In this document: piece after piece, positions 35,240 to 46,682 of the stretch
Layout of the letters: every line of letters starts with the position of its first letter
Numbering within the stretch: the stretch's first letter is position 1
Assembly: GCA_026874595.1 (NCBI GenBank)
Contig: CM049307.1
Coordinates: forward strand, 91,975,330 to 92,039,329
Source of the DNA: Sipunculus nudus
Taxonomy: Eukaryota; Annelida; Sipuncula; Golfingiida; Sipunculidae
Reading direction: 5' to 3'
DNA: 64,000 nucleotides
The notes under the pieces: generated by a model
Told to the model about the DNA's origin: nothing
Database searches by the model: none
The model's input: the letters and a program-made list of their open reading frames with translations, nothing else
Made by a program: the position numbers and the translations under genes

Positions 35240-36360
35240 GAGCTTCATTATCTACAGACTGTAAGTAATAAACACAGCAATATTTAAAACCGGAAAAAAC
35301 ATGTAATCTAAGGTCATTGGTTGCACATATGCTAATGTTCAACGATCCCATGTTGCAAAATGCTCTGTGCTAAGCTTTGGTTGGTTTGACATGCCACCAT
35401 ATGTTCTTAATGAACTTGTTTTATGTGGCGGGCACCTACCATGTTAAAAACACGTGGATATAACAAAACGAACAACCTATATGCGCTGTTTTTTGTATAA
35501 GAGGTACAAGGGATTATCTGTGGTTTGTAGGCGTCAGATATCGGAATAGGCTCCTTTGAGGCCGCCTAACCCCCCCCCCCCCCCCCTCCTTTTGGATGAA
35601 CACTTGATACTTTATTTATCCCTTTTTTGCCAGTTTTCAAATCCTTGAATAACCCGCCTCATGTAAATAGATTTTATTACTTTGTATTTTATCTCATTTT
35701 TGTCTCAAGCTCTTAAATAATATAAACATTATAAGAATCGTCTTTTATGTTACATTCAAACCAATTGTTGACATTAAATAATAAAGGACCTTTTTATATC
35801 ATTCATCAATCACGTTGATATAAACAAAACAAGCAGCCTGTGTGCGGTGATATCCACGTTTTCTGGTCTAATTTTATAAAAGCTCTGAAGGATTACCTTT
35901 AGTTAATAAAAGTCAGATTGGGCCCCTCTAAACAAGAATTTCCTACGGATTTCCCTAGGTTATCGTAAATATATACAGAGCACATGTTAAATAATTTTTC
36001 CCTCTGTAGGCTACCGTTTGGTTTGACCGAGAAACTGGAACCCTCGCGAAACAGGGAAACAGTGAAATAGCCAGAAGGTACCCCGCGAATATGAAGACAA
36101 CCACAATAGATGATGCATGATTACTGGTTCCGGAGTGTATTAATGTACCGACAGGTGTGGTCAAGGTGAATCAGCATAATGTCTGATACACCTTTTATTT
36201 ACGAAGAAGTAATTTATCTTTTCCGTACCATATTGGCGGCTTCCATTTTTCCTGGATCTTTTTTTTCCAGTGAAGTCCAGGTCCTTGGTAAAATTGCTGA
36301 TTTGTGCTATTGCACAGTTCACCTAAAATGATTCTTAAAGCTATGGAAAAAAGAAGAAAT
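35240..36360 (+). repeat. duplication block, partner of 25,500-26,060
   Basis: Same ordered words as the partner (CTAAGGTCATTGGTTG; GGCTACCGTTTGGTTTGACC; CGCGAATATGAAGACAACC). It is longer because of local sequence around a C16 run (about 35,570-35,586). No gene is seen. Confidence 0.7.
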
Positions 36361-37905
36361 TTATGTTTATCATTTCAAGAATATTTTGTTTCACTCCATG
36401 CATTATCAATATGCATGCAAGTAATCATGGCGATCAATGCATTAGTTATTCAGATACTGGAGTTTTTGTATCAATTTTTAATTATTCTGCATGGGGTCAT
36501 TACGGACCCCATAGCTCAGAGGATATGGGTAACATAGACCCAGTTTCAGGTTTCCAAAGATATTTTTCATGAATTTCCAAGGATGTCAAGTAAGAAGATG
36601 TAATGCGTAAAAATTCGACAAAATACAGGTGGCGCCACTTGTCTGCAGGAACTGATGAAAAGCTTCATTGTCAGTATGCATGCAAGAATCATGGCGACCA
36701 ATACATGAACTATACAGACCCTTTAGCTTTTGAATTAATTTTTTTAATAATTCCGAGGGAGCACTTACGGACCCAATAGCTCAGAGTATATAGGAACAGA
36801 GACCTAATTTCAGTTTTCGAAGAAGATTTTTCATAGACCTACCTGGATGTACAGAAACAAGATTGAAGGTGTAACGGTTACGATTTGTGCTTTGTAACGG
36901 ACGTACGGCACGACGGTCGTTCGGACGATGGGCAAAAAGTGATCGCTTTAGCTTATATGACTTTCAGTCAGCTGAGCTAACACTTCAACCAGTGTTGAAA
37001 ATCAACGAGAGGCTTATTTAGGATATACGAGACATTCGCGAATTTTAAATTTCATCTGAAGGCCGAGAATATAATCTTGTGAACGGCTTATGATTTTCAA
37101 TGTGGCGCGATCAAGATAATCAAGCACATAGCAATTAAAGGGGCCTGTCCGATACGATAGCTCCAGCAGTTACTTTTTGTGTCCTGTTAACAGAAGACCT
37201 CTTCATTTGAAGATCTCATATACAAAGAATAAAATTGTAGAATTTCGAGAAAAAAATACAGGTGGCGCATACGGTCTGCATGAACTGATGAAACACTCCC
37301 TGCATTATCAATATGCATGCAAGAATCATAGCAGTCAATGCATAAGTTATTCAGATACTGGAGCTTTTGTATCATTTTTTTAATCATTCTGGGGATAATT
37401 ACTAGCACCATAGTTCGGAGGATATGGGTTACACAGATCAAATTGCAGGTTTCCAAGGATATTTTCATGGACTTCCCAGGATATCAAGTAAGAAGATTCT
37501 AGGTCAAACGATTACGATTTGTGCCCTGTTAACAGACCATCCCTAATTTGAGGGTCACAAAAAGACAAATGTAATGCGTAAAAATTTGAAAAAATAAAGG
37601 TGGCGCCACTAGCTTGCAGGAACTGAGGAAAAACTCCATGATCAGTATGCATGCAAAGAATCATGGCGACTAATGCATTAGTAATTCAGATACTGGAGTC
37701 ATTTTGTAGTTCAGAGAATATGGGTAACAGAGACCTAATTAAGGGTTTGCAGGGAGATTTATCATTGGCCGACCTGGATGTACAGGTTCTAGGTGTAACG
37801 GTTACAATTTATGCCTTGTAAATGGACGGACAGCACGACGGCCGTACGGACGACGGACAAAGAGTGATCGATTTAGCTCAGATGATTTCAGTCAGCCGAG
37901 ATAAA
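36360..37905 (+). mobile_element. second array of the 0.3-kb Helitron-like monomers, interrupted
   Basis: Monomers with ATGGCGATCAATGCATTAGT (36,427), relatives near 36,692, 37,327 and 37,660, AGAGACCTAATT, CGATTTGTGCC and TGGCGCCAC. Two palindromic ends are present: CAGTCAGCTGAGCTA at about 36,966 and CAGTCAGCCGAGATA at about 37,889. A segment matching 26,545-26,730 separates them, so this may be two elements. No protein is encoded. Confidence 0.6.
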
Positions 37906-38370
37906 AATCGCATTATATTTGATTTTATTATCTCCTTCTTATCAAGATTAATTAGGTACTTTGTAAGTACATGTATAGTATATAATGTTACAATTTGCGA
38001 CCGCGTTTTTGCCGTTGTTCGGTAGTGCCCTCAGTGCAGACCAGGTTTCATAACATTATAATATATGGGCTATATTGATCGAATAATTAAAGGATTCACA
38101 AATATTAAAAGAGAATATTGGTATACACGTGCACCGAAGAAGGATAAAATAAATCAACTCTGGCTGGGTATACAAATTTATATTATGAAATTTCTGTTCA
38201 ATATATTGTGGGACGGCAAATTCCTCCCCATCCCTAGCACCCCAACCTCCGGCAAACGCCTTTATGGAACACATATTTTTATGAAAGCGCGATTGTCGAC
38301 AGTGAGTGTCCGTTAATATAAGGGGGTCGAGCTGTTGGAATTTGGTGGGGCTGTCCTCGCCACAGTTCTC
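37890..38370 (+). repeat. duplication block, partner of 5,280-5,960
   Basis: Runs almost directly into the upstream flank of symporter copy 3, giving the likely ancestral order: this block, then the shared 5' flank, then the gene. Confidence 0.75.
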
Positions 38371-38429
38371 GATTGGTCGGTGACCACACAATGAAATGAA
38401 CATTGACCAGCCGACATCACAGGGCGACC

Positions 38430-40402
38430 CCTCAGTCTTATCACAGAGGTACGCAGTTTTCACAGTATCACTCACTTGAAAGTAACACTCGCCTTTTTCT
38501 TCTAAACCACAGTAAACTTATTATTTTTTTTTTCTTCTTGTGAACCCTTCTCAGTGTTTACAGAGACAGGACATTCGGTCGATCTAGAACCAGAGGTTTA
38601 TCTCTTATATCACTGAACATCAGACAAATGCACGCGGTTTAGTGCCCAGAGCGGGTAACTTAACTTTGATAAAATCCATTTCACCGCACAGTCTACTCGA
38701 ACCAAGAGCAATAACATATATTTGTTCCGCATTAGGTAGCGCCTGATGTAACCCTTAACAAAATTCCCAAACTTTTCACGTAGCTTCATAACGAACATAA
38801 ATTTAGAATATGCCCATTGTATGTCATGGCGTTAAAATATGACAGAGAGAACTCCCATACCTAACATCTGTCTGTCGTTGATAAAAAAACAAATACCGAA
38901 GTATATGAATGATAGATCAAACAACAGATACAAAAATGCCTGGACAAAAAAAATAATCCACGTGTTCCCAACGTTTCTGCAAAACGCCGAACAAAAATAT
39001 CTCTCCTGTTTATCAATAATCATAATCAACCATACACTAAATATATTAAATTTTAACAAATAAAGAGACCTGCCTTGTGTTGCCTTCTTGAATCCTTTTA
39101 GTAAAATGCGAACGTCGTTAACTTTACATATATATATATCATATATATGTCCTTTAGAAGACATAACAATGGTCTGCTGTTGCCGAGAATCACTGGACCT
39201 TGCTCATGATTCACATGTAACCCCAGTCATTGGAGCTTTATCATATTGGCATGCATAATCATGTGTTTCATAGTATTTCTTAACTAACCAGCATGGCAGA
39301 TGAAATGTTATTATATCCGATGGAAAGCAACAAATTCTTAACCTTCTTCACTAAAGACAATCCAGAAAAATCCTTGACATTCCTAGATATCGATCTTGAA
39401 CTCAAAAAAAAAAAAAAGAAAAATACTTCCACTCGCGCGAATAGGGTAATACACAGGCGATAAATAAATAATCATGAAAAGGCCCTTTACTGATTTTTTG
39501 AACACCCTAATAAAAGTTAATGTACCTGAACTTAAATACAGTCAAGAGACAACGTTATTGTCATAAACGGGTCCGTCTATCCAAATCAGACTCCAGACCA
39601 GATAATTTGCTCCTTAATCTATTTTTATATTTACACTGCATTATATAAAGAACAGAAGGATGTGTAATTGGAATCTCATCAAGCGATGTTTATTCTAAAT
39701 CGCTGTTGTGACCCAACGGTTACCTATTAAAAAAATCTTATTAAGTTTAAGTTTTATCTTTAAGATAACGACACAAAAAAAATACCGGGGCAATTCGTGT
39801 GAAAAGTATGGTAGCGCTGTTTAACGTCAGATTAAATAGGGATGCGTAATGAGCACCTAAGTGACGTGACAGCTAACTGGTTATTCGTGTGGAATCTTCT
39901 TGACATACATTTTTTATTATTCTTTCTCTGAAAATGAAAAAGAAAACACTCTATATAATACCCCCTTGGATAGCCATGCGCTTAATCTAATGTATCAGCT
40001 ATCTCTATCTGTTTATGACAGAGGCAGTATATTGTTGCTTCGTTACTTTTCCTGAAAGGCGCAAAAAAGGTGACATAGCCATGAACCTTCCTAAGATGTC
40101 TGGGCATATTTCTTAACACAGGTAGAATCTGAACATGCATTTTTAATCAGACCTGTACCTTTTACTGTTAGGAGCACGGGGGTACATTACTGAATAATAT
40201 ATTGTTATTCAAAGATCATCATCACCCAGTAAGACTCATGACTGCGTTAAAAGTCCAGAGGTATAACCATAACTCGTGATCATGATTTACGTTTATTACT
40301 TGGGGTGTAAACAGGTCATATGGAAGACAAAACGGCTCATTTACGTCTATACTTTGGCGTTAAAAAGTTCTGCAGACGCAATGATTCCGAAATCGCGTAA
40401 AA
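38430..40402 (+). repeat. shared upstream flank of symporter copy 3
   Basis: Starts CACAGAGGTACGCAGTTTTCA, then CACAGTAAACTTA, TTTCACCGCACAGTCTACTC, ATAAATTTAGAATATGCC and, near the gene, the invariant 18-mer at 40,278-40,295. The TATA position reads GTGTAAAC. No MITE is present at the position used in copy 1. Confidence 0.8.
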
Positions 40403-42187
40403 ATGGAGGTGCAACAGCTCCATCCATTTGACTGGGTCCTGTTCGCACTAATGCTGGTTTTCTCTTTGGGTATTAGAATATACTTTTCTCTGACCGGTGA
40501 TCGGCAGAAAACAACGAAAGAATATCTCCTTGCAAACAGAAAATTGAGGGTGATACCAACTGCAATGTCAATGTATGTATCAAGTATGTCAGCAATATTC
40601 ATCATTGGACAGACCGCAGATGTTTACCTTCATGGGCCACAGTCATACATCGGTATAGTTGGCAGTGTCGCATCCCTTATACTTTCCGGTATTATTTTCG
40701 TGCCTGTGTTCTACAAGCTGAAGCTGACCAGCGCTTATCAATATTTGAACCGTCGTTTTGAGTCGGATAAACTGAGACTTCTGTGCGTCTTTATAAGCAT
40801 TGCACGCACCTTTGTGCACAATGGGCTAGCTGTATATGCCCCTGCCATCTCCCTGGAAGCAGTAACCGGATTTCCTTGGTGGGCCAGCCTCATAATAGCA
40901 GGAACCGTGGGAACCGTTTACACGACTCTTGGTGGAATGAAAGCTGTTATATGGACGGACGTACTTCAAGCTTCGGTCATATTTGCTGGCCTCCTTGCGA
41001 TGATGATACTCGGGAAGATTCGAGTTGGTGGCATAGGGACCGTATTCGACTATGCAAGAAGAGGGGGACGGCTTAACAAAATTTTACTGTTCGTGTGAAC
41101 TTTTGGTCGGTGATCGTTGGAAGATTAGCCTTTTCAATGGCCAGTATGGCTGCTTCACAAGCCAACTTCCAACGGTACTGTGCCCTGCCTACCCTCACCA
41201 AAGCACGTCTTTCTGTGTTTGTAAATATTCCGTTTTCTCTTTTTACTTCTACATCAGTGGCGTATTTGGGACTGGTGATGTATGCATATTATACCCACAT
41301 CGGATGTGATCCCTAGAGAGCTCGTATCATTTCAAATCCAAACCAAATCCTTCCTTATTTCGTGGTAACAGTGATGAATAATCCAGGCGTGACGGGTTTG
41401 TTTGTTTCTGTTCTGTTTTCGGCAGCTTTATGTACATACTCGTCCAATCTCAGTTCCCAGTCAGCACTGAGTTGGAAGGACATCATAGAACCTCGCATTG
41501 GAAAGATCCCTGAATCCCGGAAAGCATTAATAACAAAATTACTGGTTTTTGTGTATGGAATGGTAGCAATATGCATTGGACTTGTATCACGTTATCTTCC
41601 GGGTCATATCATGGAAGTGTCACGAAGAGCGCTTGGTGCGCTCAGCGGACCATTAATAGGAACACTAATGTAAGCGGACCATTAATAGGAACACTAATGT
41701 TAGCTGTGATTTTTCCGTGCGCGAATGCTAGGGGAACCATGTTTGGTATTGTGATTTCGTTTGCCTTCGTGTTGTGGATAAACATTGGCTTTTACTTAAC
41801 AAATCCCCACCAAGCCACCTTAAATACAACGGTGGCAAATTGTTCAATGCCACCAAATGTTACTGCGCTCCCAATTCCTACAGATCCACCGCCCGGAACT
41901 ATATTCCCTCTGTACCGCATTTCTTTTATGTGGATAACAACTATCACGACATTTACGTGCATCTTCGTTGGACTGGTCTTCTCGGGATTGTTTGGGGGTA
42001 GACGAAGATGGTCCGGAGATCCAAGGCTTCTGGTTCCACTATCGAGCTACTGCTGTTTCTGCATGCCTAAATCAGTCCGTCGCTTCCTGTGGTGTGCAAA
42101 AAAGCAAACCAACAGCCTGGGTTTGATAATAAAGGGTTTGAACACGCGACTGTGGATAGTACCAGGGTCTGAACCATCAAAAATCTG
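40403..42187 (+). pseudogene. SLC5-family symporter, copy 3 (pseudogene, four or more lesions)
   Basis: Opens with an intact ATG and 225 residues close to copies 1 and 2, with unusual changes such as GIRIYF and TGDRQ. It is then broken. (1) A small deletion/replacement at about 41,077-41,088 shifts frame after residue 225. (2) A TTG to TAG change at 41,314-41,316 stops the next segment. (3) A 29-bp tandem duplication (41,644-41,672 and 41,673-41,701) creates a stop and a shift in the TM11 region. (4) About 155 bp of the cytoplasmic tail is missing at about 42,097, and the STRV end is out of frame. The rest stays highly similar to copy 1, so inactivation looks recent. No intron explains the gaps because no splice sites flank them. 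Confidence 0.93.
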
Positions 42188-42189
42188 AC

Positions 42190-44045
42190 CACAACAAAGT
42201 ATGTACTGCTTGTTATGCTCTTCCCGTCGACTTATGAAATATTTAAGCACACAAACATATACCTGTAAACCTCTTTTCATAGACATCTGTCGTATTTGTT
42301 AAACTCTTATCTGGAGGATAAAATAGAAGTAAAGCATTGATAATAAGCCTTTCATTATTTAGGCCTGCTAAACTAACTTGTCAACCTATTAGGAATTTTC
42401 ATTTAGTAATAATTTAAAATACACAAATCAGTAGAACAAATGGCAGAAATACTTCATTAATCAAATTTGCGTGTACATGTATATGAATAGATTTGAATTA
42501 TGTGGTATGTGAGATCACATTTATGTTAATAGAATAAGGTATCCTATTAACATTCGCATTCATACTAGTAATACTAGGTTACATTTATTTTAAGGAATAA
42601 TATACAGATATATTTTTTTCAAACATGAATTACTTTTTGGAAACCCGGATATAAATGTGAATATGTACACGTACATGTTGATCGGCTAGTCATTATATAT
42701 CATTATATCATCAGGAATCGTGTCACGATATGAATATATGCTTATAGCGAAATGTATGCCTCATTTATCAGCGCGGTGTTTACCCCAATGACGGGTCCGT
42801 TTATGGCAGCTGGTAATATTATATAGGCATTATATTAGGCAAAATAAAGGGCAATGTTAGCTAATTAATCGGTGACGTACCAATAATCTCCCCTTAAACA
42901 TGCATCTGTTACCCTTTCGCTTAAAACGGATAGAATGCCTGAATAATATACCCAGAGATGGCCTCGTGCTTAGGGTCTATTTTCAAATACAATTGTTACA
43001 ATAGTCCCCAGAGAAAGGAGAGACACAGCCAACGTTCAGTAACAGGTCCTGCTATATTGTAAAGGTATTGTATATTGTTTGACACAGTGTAGCCGTGTAC
43101 GTCCTGACGAAAGGGTATCGTATCATTTCTTTACTGTTCCTAGTATTATGCCGTCATGATATTCGTTTAAAAAAGATTTCTTTCTAGCCATAAATTGTTA
43201 TGAAACATCTAAATTAGGAATCCTGTTTTCAGTTTTAATCAACTTTAATTCAATGTTTAATAATATGATGATAAGACAAAATATTGGATTAGCTGTATTT
43301 CCATGAATAGTCTTTATGACAGTGTGAATACCTTCCTTTAAAGTTCAGTTGAATATGCTGTGACAAAAATGAATGTATAGTAAAATTTGTTTTATCAATA
43401 AACTGTTACAATTTGATTTTCTATATTATTTATGAATTGTGTTTGTTACTTTCACGTGACTTGTAAAGTTTGGTGACTGTATCGTAAATACTGATATCGA
43501 CAAAGTCCAGGTGACTGTATGTGATTCACCTTTAATAAATTACAAGAGTAAAGTATTAACGTGATTCTGCGAACAGCAAATACTTATCCATACTCTGGGG
43601 TATATTCAAATATAGCGTCCATTTAGGACCTTCGCACTTTTTTTTTATTATTATGAACGTTGTGTTATCAATAAATTATCCTTTCAATAAACTTTTGACA
43701 AACTTGTGGCCCACAGCTAGAATACTGTTTACTCTTTCTACCAGGGTCACGCACTTGTATTTGTCCCGAGTTCTTATTTTTCTATGCAGTGAAAAAAACT
43801 GCTTCAATAAATTCAATTTTTACCTAGCAAAGGAAAAGACGCAGAATCTCACATTTCATTTCTTAGATTTACGATAAAAAATCATATTTGCGCAATATGC
43901 CTATCTAATAATAACTCGCGAATTTATTCTGCCACGAATCTTTTTTTTCACAGTTTTTTGTTCTTGCGGCAGTGCTGTTCTTGGCAGTTGTTTAAGAGGT
44001 GTACTTTATATGTGTTTGAACGAGTGTGTTCTTCCCCTGAATGAA
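42190..44045 (+). repeat. shared 3' flank of symporter copy 3
   Basis: Follows the flank of copy 1 (GATATAAATGTGAATATGTA, TACCCAGAGATGGCC, CAACGTTCAGTAACAGGTCC, GAATATGCTGTGACAAAAAT). It contains one copy (43,655-43,900) of the unit that is triplicated after copy 1. Similarity breaks at about 44,050 after CTTCCCCTGAATGAAGAATT and resumes at about 45,590, bracketing the Penelope-like insertion. Confidence 0.75.
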
Positions 44046-44519
44046 GAATTTAACCGGGGCGTAGCCAAAGGGGGGGGGGGAGGGAGGTTAGCAAAACGGG
44101 CCATGCCCCGACCCCTTCCCCGCCCCCCCCCCCCTCCCCGCATCCAGTACTCCCCGTCCTCCCAGAATTTCATTTAGTCGAACAATAAACAAATATATTC
44201 ACAGATTTCGGACTTACTTCAGTATAAAGCATTGCCCATGCAGTAATTTTTGTATTGTTTATCAACAATTCTACATTTCATTAGGTTTGATCCTGCAAAT
44301 ATGATATTTGTTTTACTTATTCATCTTGTACAATTGATATTTCCGATTGGAATTAAAACACGTGACCTGTTATATATATATATATATAAATATTCAGCAA
44401 CATCATTTTTTCGGTACAATCAGGCAACATCCACCGTGCTAAGACTCTATCAACTTGGTCCCCAGTCGACCCAACAAAGGAATATCAATCAATCATCGTC
44501 AGTCTTTCCAGTCAGACAC

Positions 44520-45420
44520 CATCTAATCAAACGTATATTTTACAGATGGGCTTATCGTTTTGCCCCACACCTTATACCATGGACAAAATCCAGATTTGCC
44601 AAAATAATGAAAATTTCATTAGGAGGTTGCGCCTTCATGAGTTTTTTTTTCAGGACCCGATTAACCAAACAATAACCAGATCTTACCAACGTAAGAAACG
44701 TGACAGTCATTGAACCCCTCCACCTGGACGCAACATGATTATTTACTCTTTCTTGAACACAGCCTGTAGCCATTTTTATACTTTTGTCTCACAACCTATA
44801 CACATGGAAGCACCCAATGTCAGCCTGAACCATCGTAAAGCAATAGCTAGTCTGACATAGAACCAGGATATCACCAAAAAAGAGGCAGCCAAAGGAGGGG
44901 CCATCACTCTAATTTACAACTCAGCCTACATCAAATCATGCGAAGAACTTTTTGGGGACACTCATACTTGTGAACCAGTTCCCGCCACTACAACTGGACT
45001 TTTCATCAGAGAGGCCAAGGCCATGATTAAAACACTTACCACTTTAGCCTGAGAAATAAATACCTCGCCACCTTCTAAACCTAAGCCCGCCACTTTTTTA
45101 TGGACTTCCGAAAATTCCTGAAGACCGCCGGGAAATTATATAGGAGAAACTAGCACCATATTCAAACACAGAATGAACAATCACAATAAAACATCCGCAA
45201 AAACACTCCCCGTGGCCGCACATTACAACAAATCCCACCATTCTCTCCGAGAGATAAACATCCACCCTCCTTAAAAGGCAACTTTTCCTCCAGCAAAGAC
45301 AGATCTACACCCGAACAAAAGCACGTTCATACTCTTCGAACACACATAAAAGGATTAAATAAGGACTCAGCTTTTTTTCTCGCTGAATACACTCAGCACA
45401 TACGCTTCCCTTCGAGACTA
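44520..45420 (+). pseudogene. Penelope-like retroelement remnant (RT front part plus GIY-YIG)
   Basis: Decayed plus-strand open frames, in order. 44,522-44,760 reads GLSFCPTP, then ENFIRRLRLHEFFF, with one internal stop. 44,804-45,052 reads NHRKAIASLT, a stop, then AAKGGAITLIYNSAYIK, resembling the PADKGGAIVI region that precedes the reverse transcriptase core. 45,096-45,140 reads FYGLPKIP, like the YGLPKIHK motif of Penelope-like elements. 45,134 onward reads NYIGETSTIFKHRMNNH ... VAAHYNKSHHS, a GIY-YIG-type endonuclease. 45,301-45,370 reads HTLRTHIKGLNKD, its usual end. The reverse transcriptase catalytic core is missing between YGLPKI and the endonuclease. The assignment rests on remembered family motifs. 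Confidence 0.72.
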
Positions 45421-45629
45421 ACCCCTCCCTGTCATTGATACCCCAGCATCCTTGTTTTCCCTATTTACACAGGCCAGTTCTGAAGAGACATCAGGCAGAT
45501 TAATGGGTATAGCTGGCAAGCCAGCCCCGGTGACCTAGCGAAGGGTCACTCTGTTAGCTTTGTTTTTACTCGCCCTGAAAAAACTGAAAATTTCAAATTA
45601 TGTCACCAAACAAATTTGACCAACACTGA

Positions 45630-45631
<2 letters not shown>

Positions 45632-45701
<70 letters not shown>
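45632..45701. repeat. (TA)n microsatellite
   Basis: About 35 uninterrupted TA units just downstream of the Penelope-like insertion. Confidence 0.98.
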
Positions 45702-45704
<3 letters not shown>

Positions 45705-45705
<1 letters not shown>

Positions 45706-46640
45706 TGCAGATCACCAAAAGCAGACCATCAGGGATATTTTTTAGTTCAAAGCCCTAAGCAGCGTTTTAAAGGGGCCTATTCTGTCTGACGTTTATTAGC
45801 CAAAGGAAGTTCTTTGAACCTTTATATAGCAATAGGTCAGAAACCTCCGATCTCAACGCACACATGCTATTCTATTGATATCCTTATGTAGTGATATCCT
45901 TTTATATTTATAAATTTGGACCTGCCAAAATTATCATTTAACCAAACACAGTAAACTAGGACATATGTTTTCAAGTCAGTAGAACAAATTTGGAAAAAGC
46001 GTTTTGCAGCTTCCTTTCCGCATATATGTAATCAATCGCCTTAGATTACATGGTTTTCTGTCTGTCAACATTGCTCTGTTTACTAATATCTTGTTGTGTA
46101 ACAAGCTAATATATTTGTCAAAGAGAAGTTAATTACATAGTTATTAACATGTACCAGACTAAATACAGAAATTATTGAAATTATGTAGAAACGTATGTGC
46201 ATTGCTTTCTTTAAAGAAAATGTAAGAGCGATTAAAAAACTTTGACCTGGTTATACGCAGGGAAAAAACGAAGCTTTTGGTTCAATATGCTGTTATGATT
46301 AGGCAGCTGAATTTGTGTCCGCGAGGTTTATTGGTTCGAATCCTGTTTGGACCGTCCTCCCTGGTAAACCCCTTGTCAGTGTATTAACCAAAAAAAGCAT
46401 AGAAAAGAGACGGTGTTTTAATAGTTACCAGAAACGTATACAGAACTGTTTTAGCATGCATTCCCATTTATTTACCACACGTCACCTCCCGTCTGACGTT
46501 TGGGAAGCCGTTCAATTCGCTTTGTATATTTGAAGCGTTTTCGGCTTATAGACATGTTGTTTTGCATAGTCTGGTTCTTAATTTGTTAAGGGGCGGAATC
46601 GGGTGAGACTTCTAGACCATGGAAATTTAAGTGAAAACTG
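45705..46640 (+). repeat. downstream duplication block, unit 3
   Basis: Matches 24,690-25,520 and 32,765-33,650, including GATTAGGCAGCTGAATTTGT and the perfect B-box-like GGTTCGAATCC at about 46,333. The open frame at 46,315-46,533 lies inside this non-coding block and is not called. Confidence 0.7.
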
Positions 46641-46645
46641 CCCAA

Positions 46646-46647
<2 letters not shown>

Positions 46648-46682
<35 letters not shown>

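Noticed and set aside
38056-38475. 139-codon minus-strand frame
   Set aside because: It spans the junction of two duplicated non-coding blocks and is not open in the partner at 5,280-5,960.
41077-41094. An intron in symporter copy 3
   Set aside because: Copies 1 and 2 are uninterrupted here, the change is a net loss of bases, and no GT...AG borders exist.
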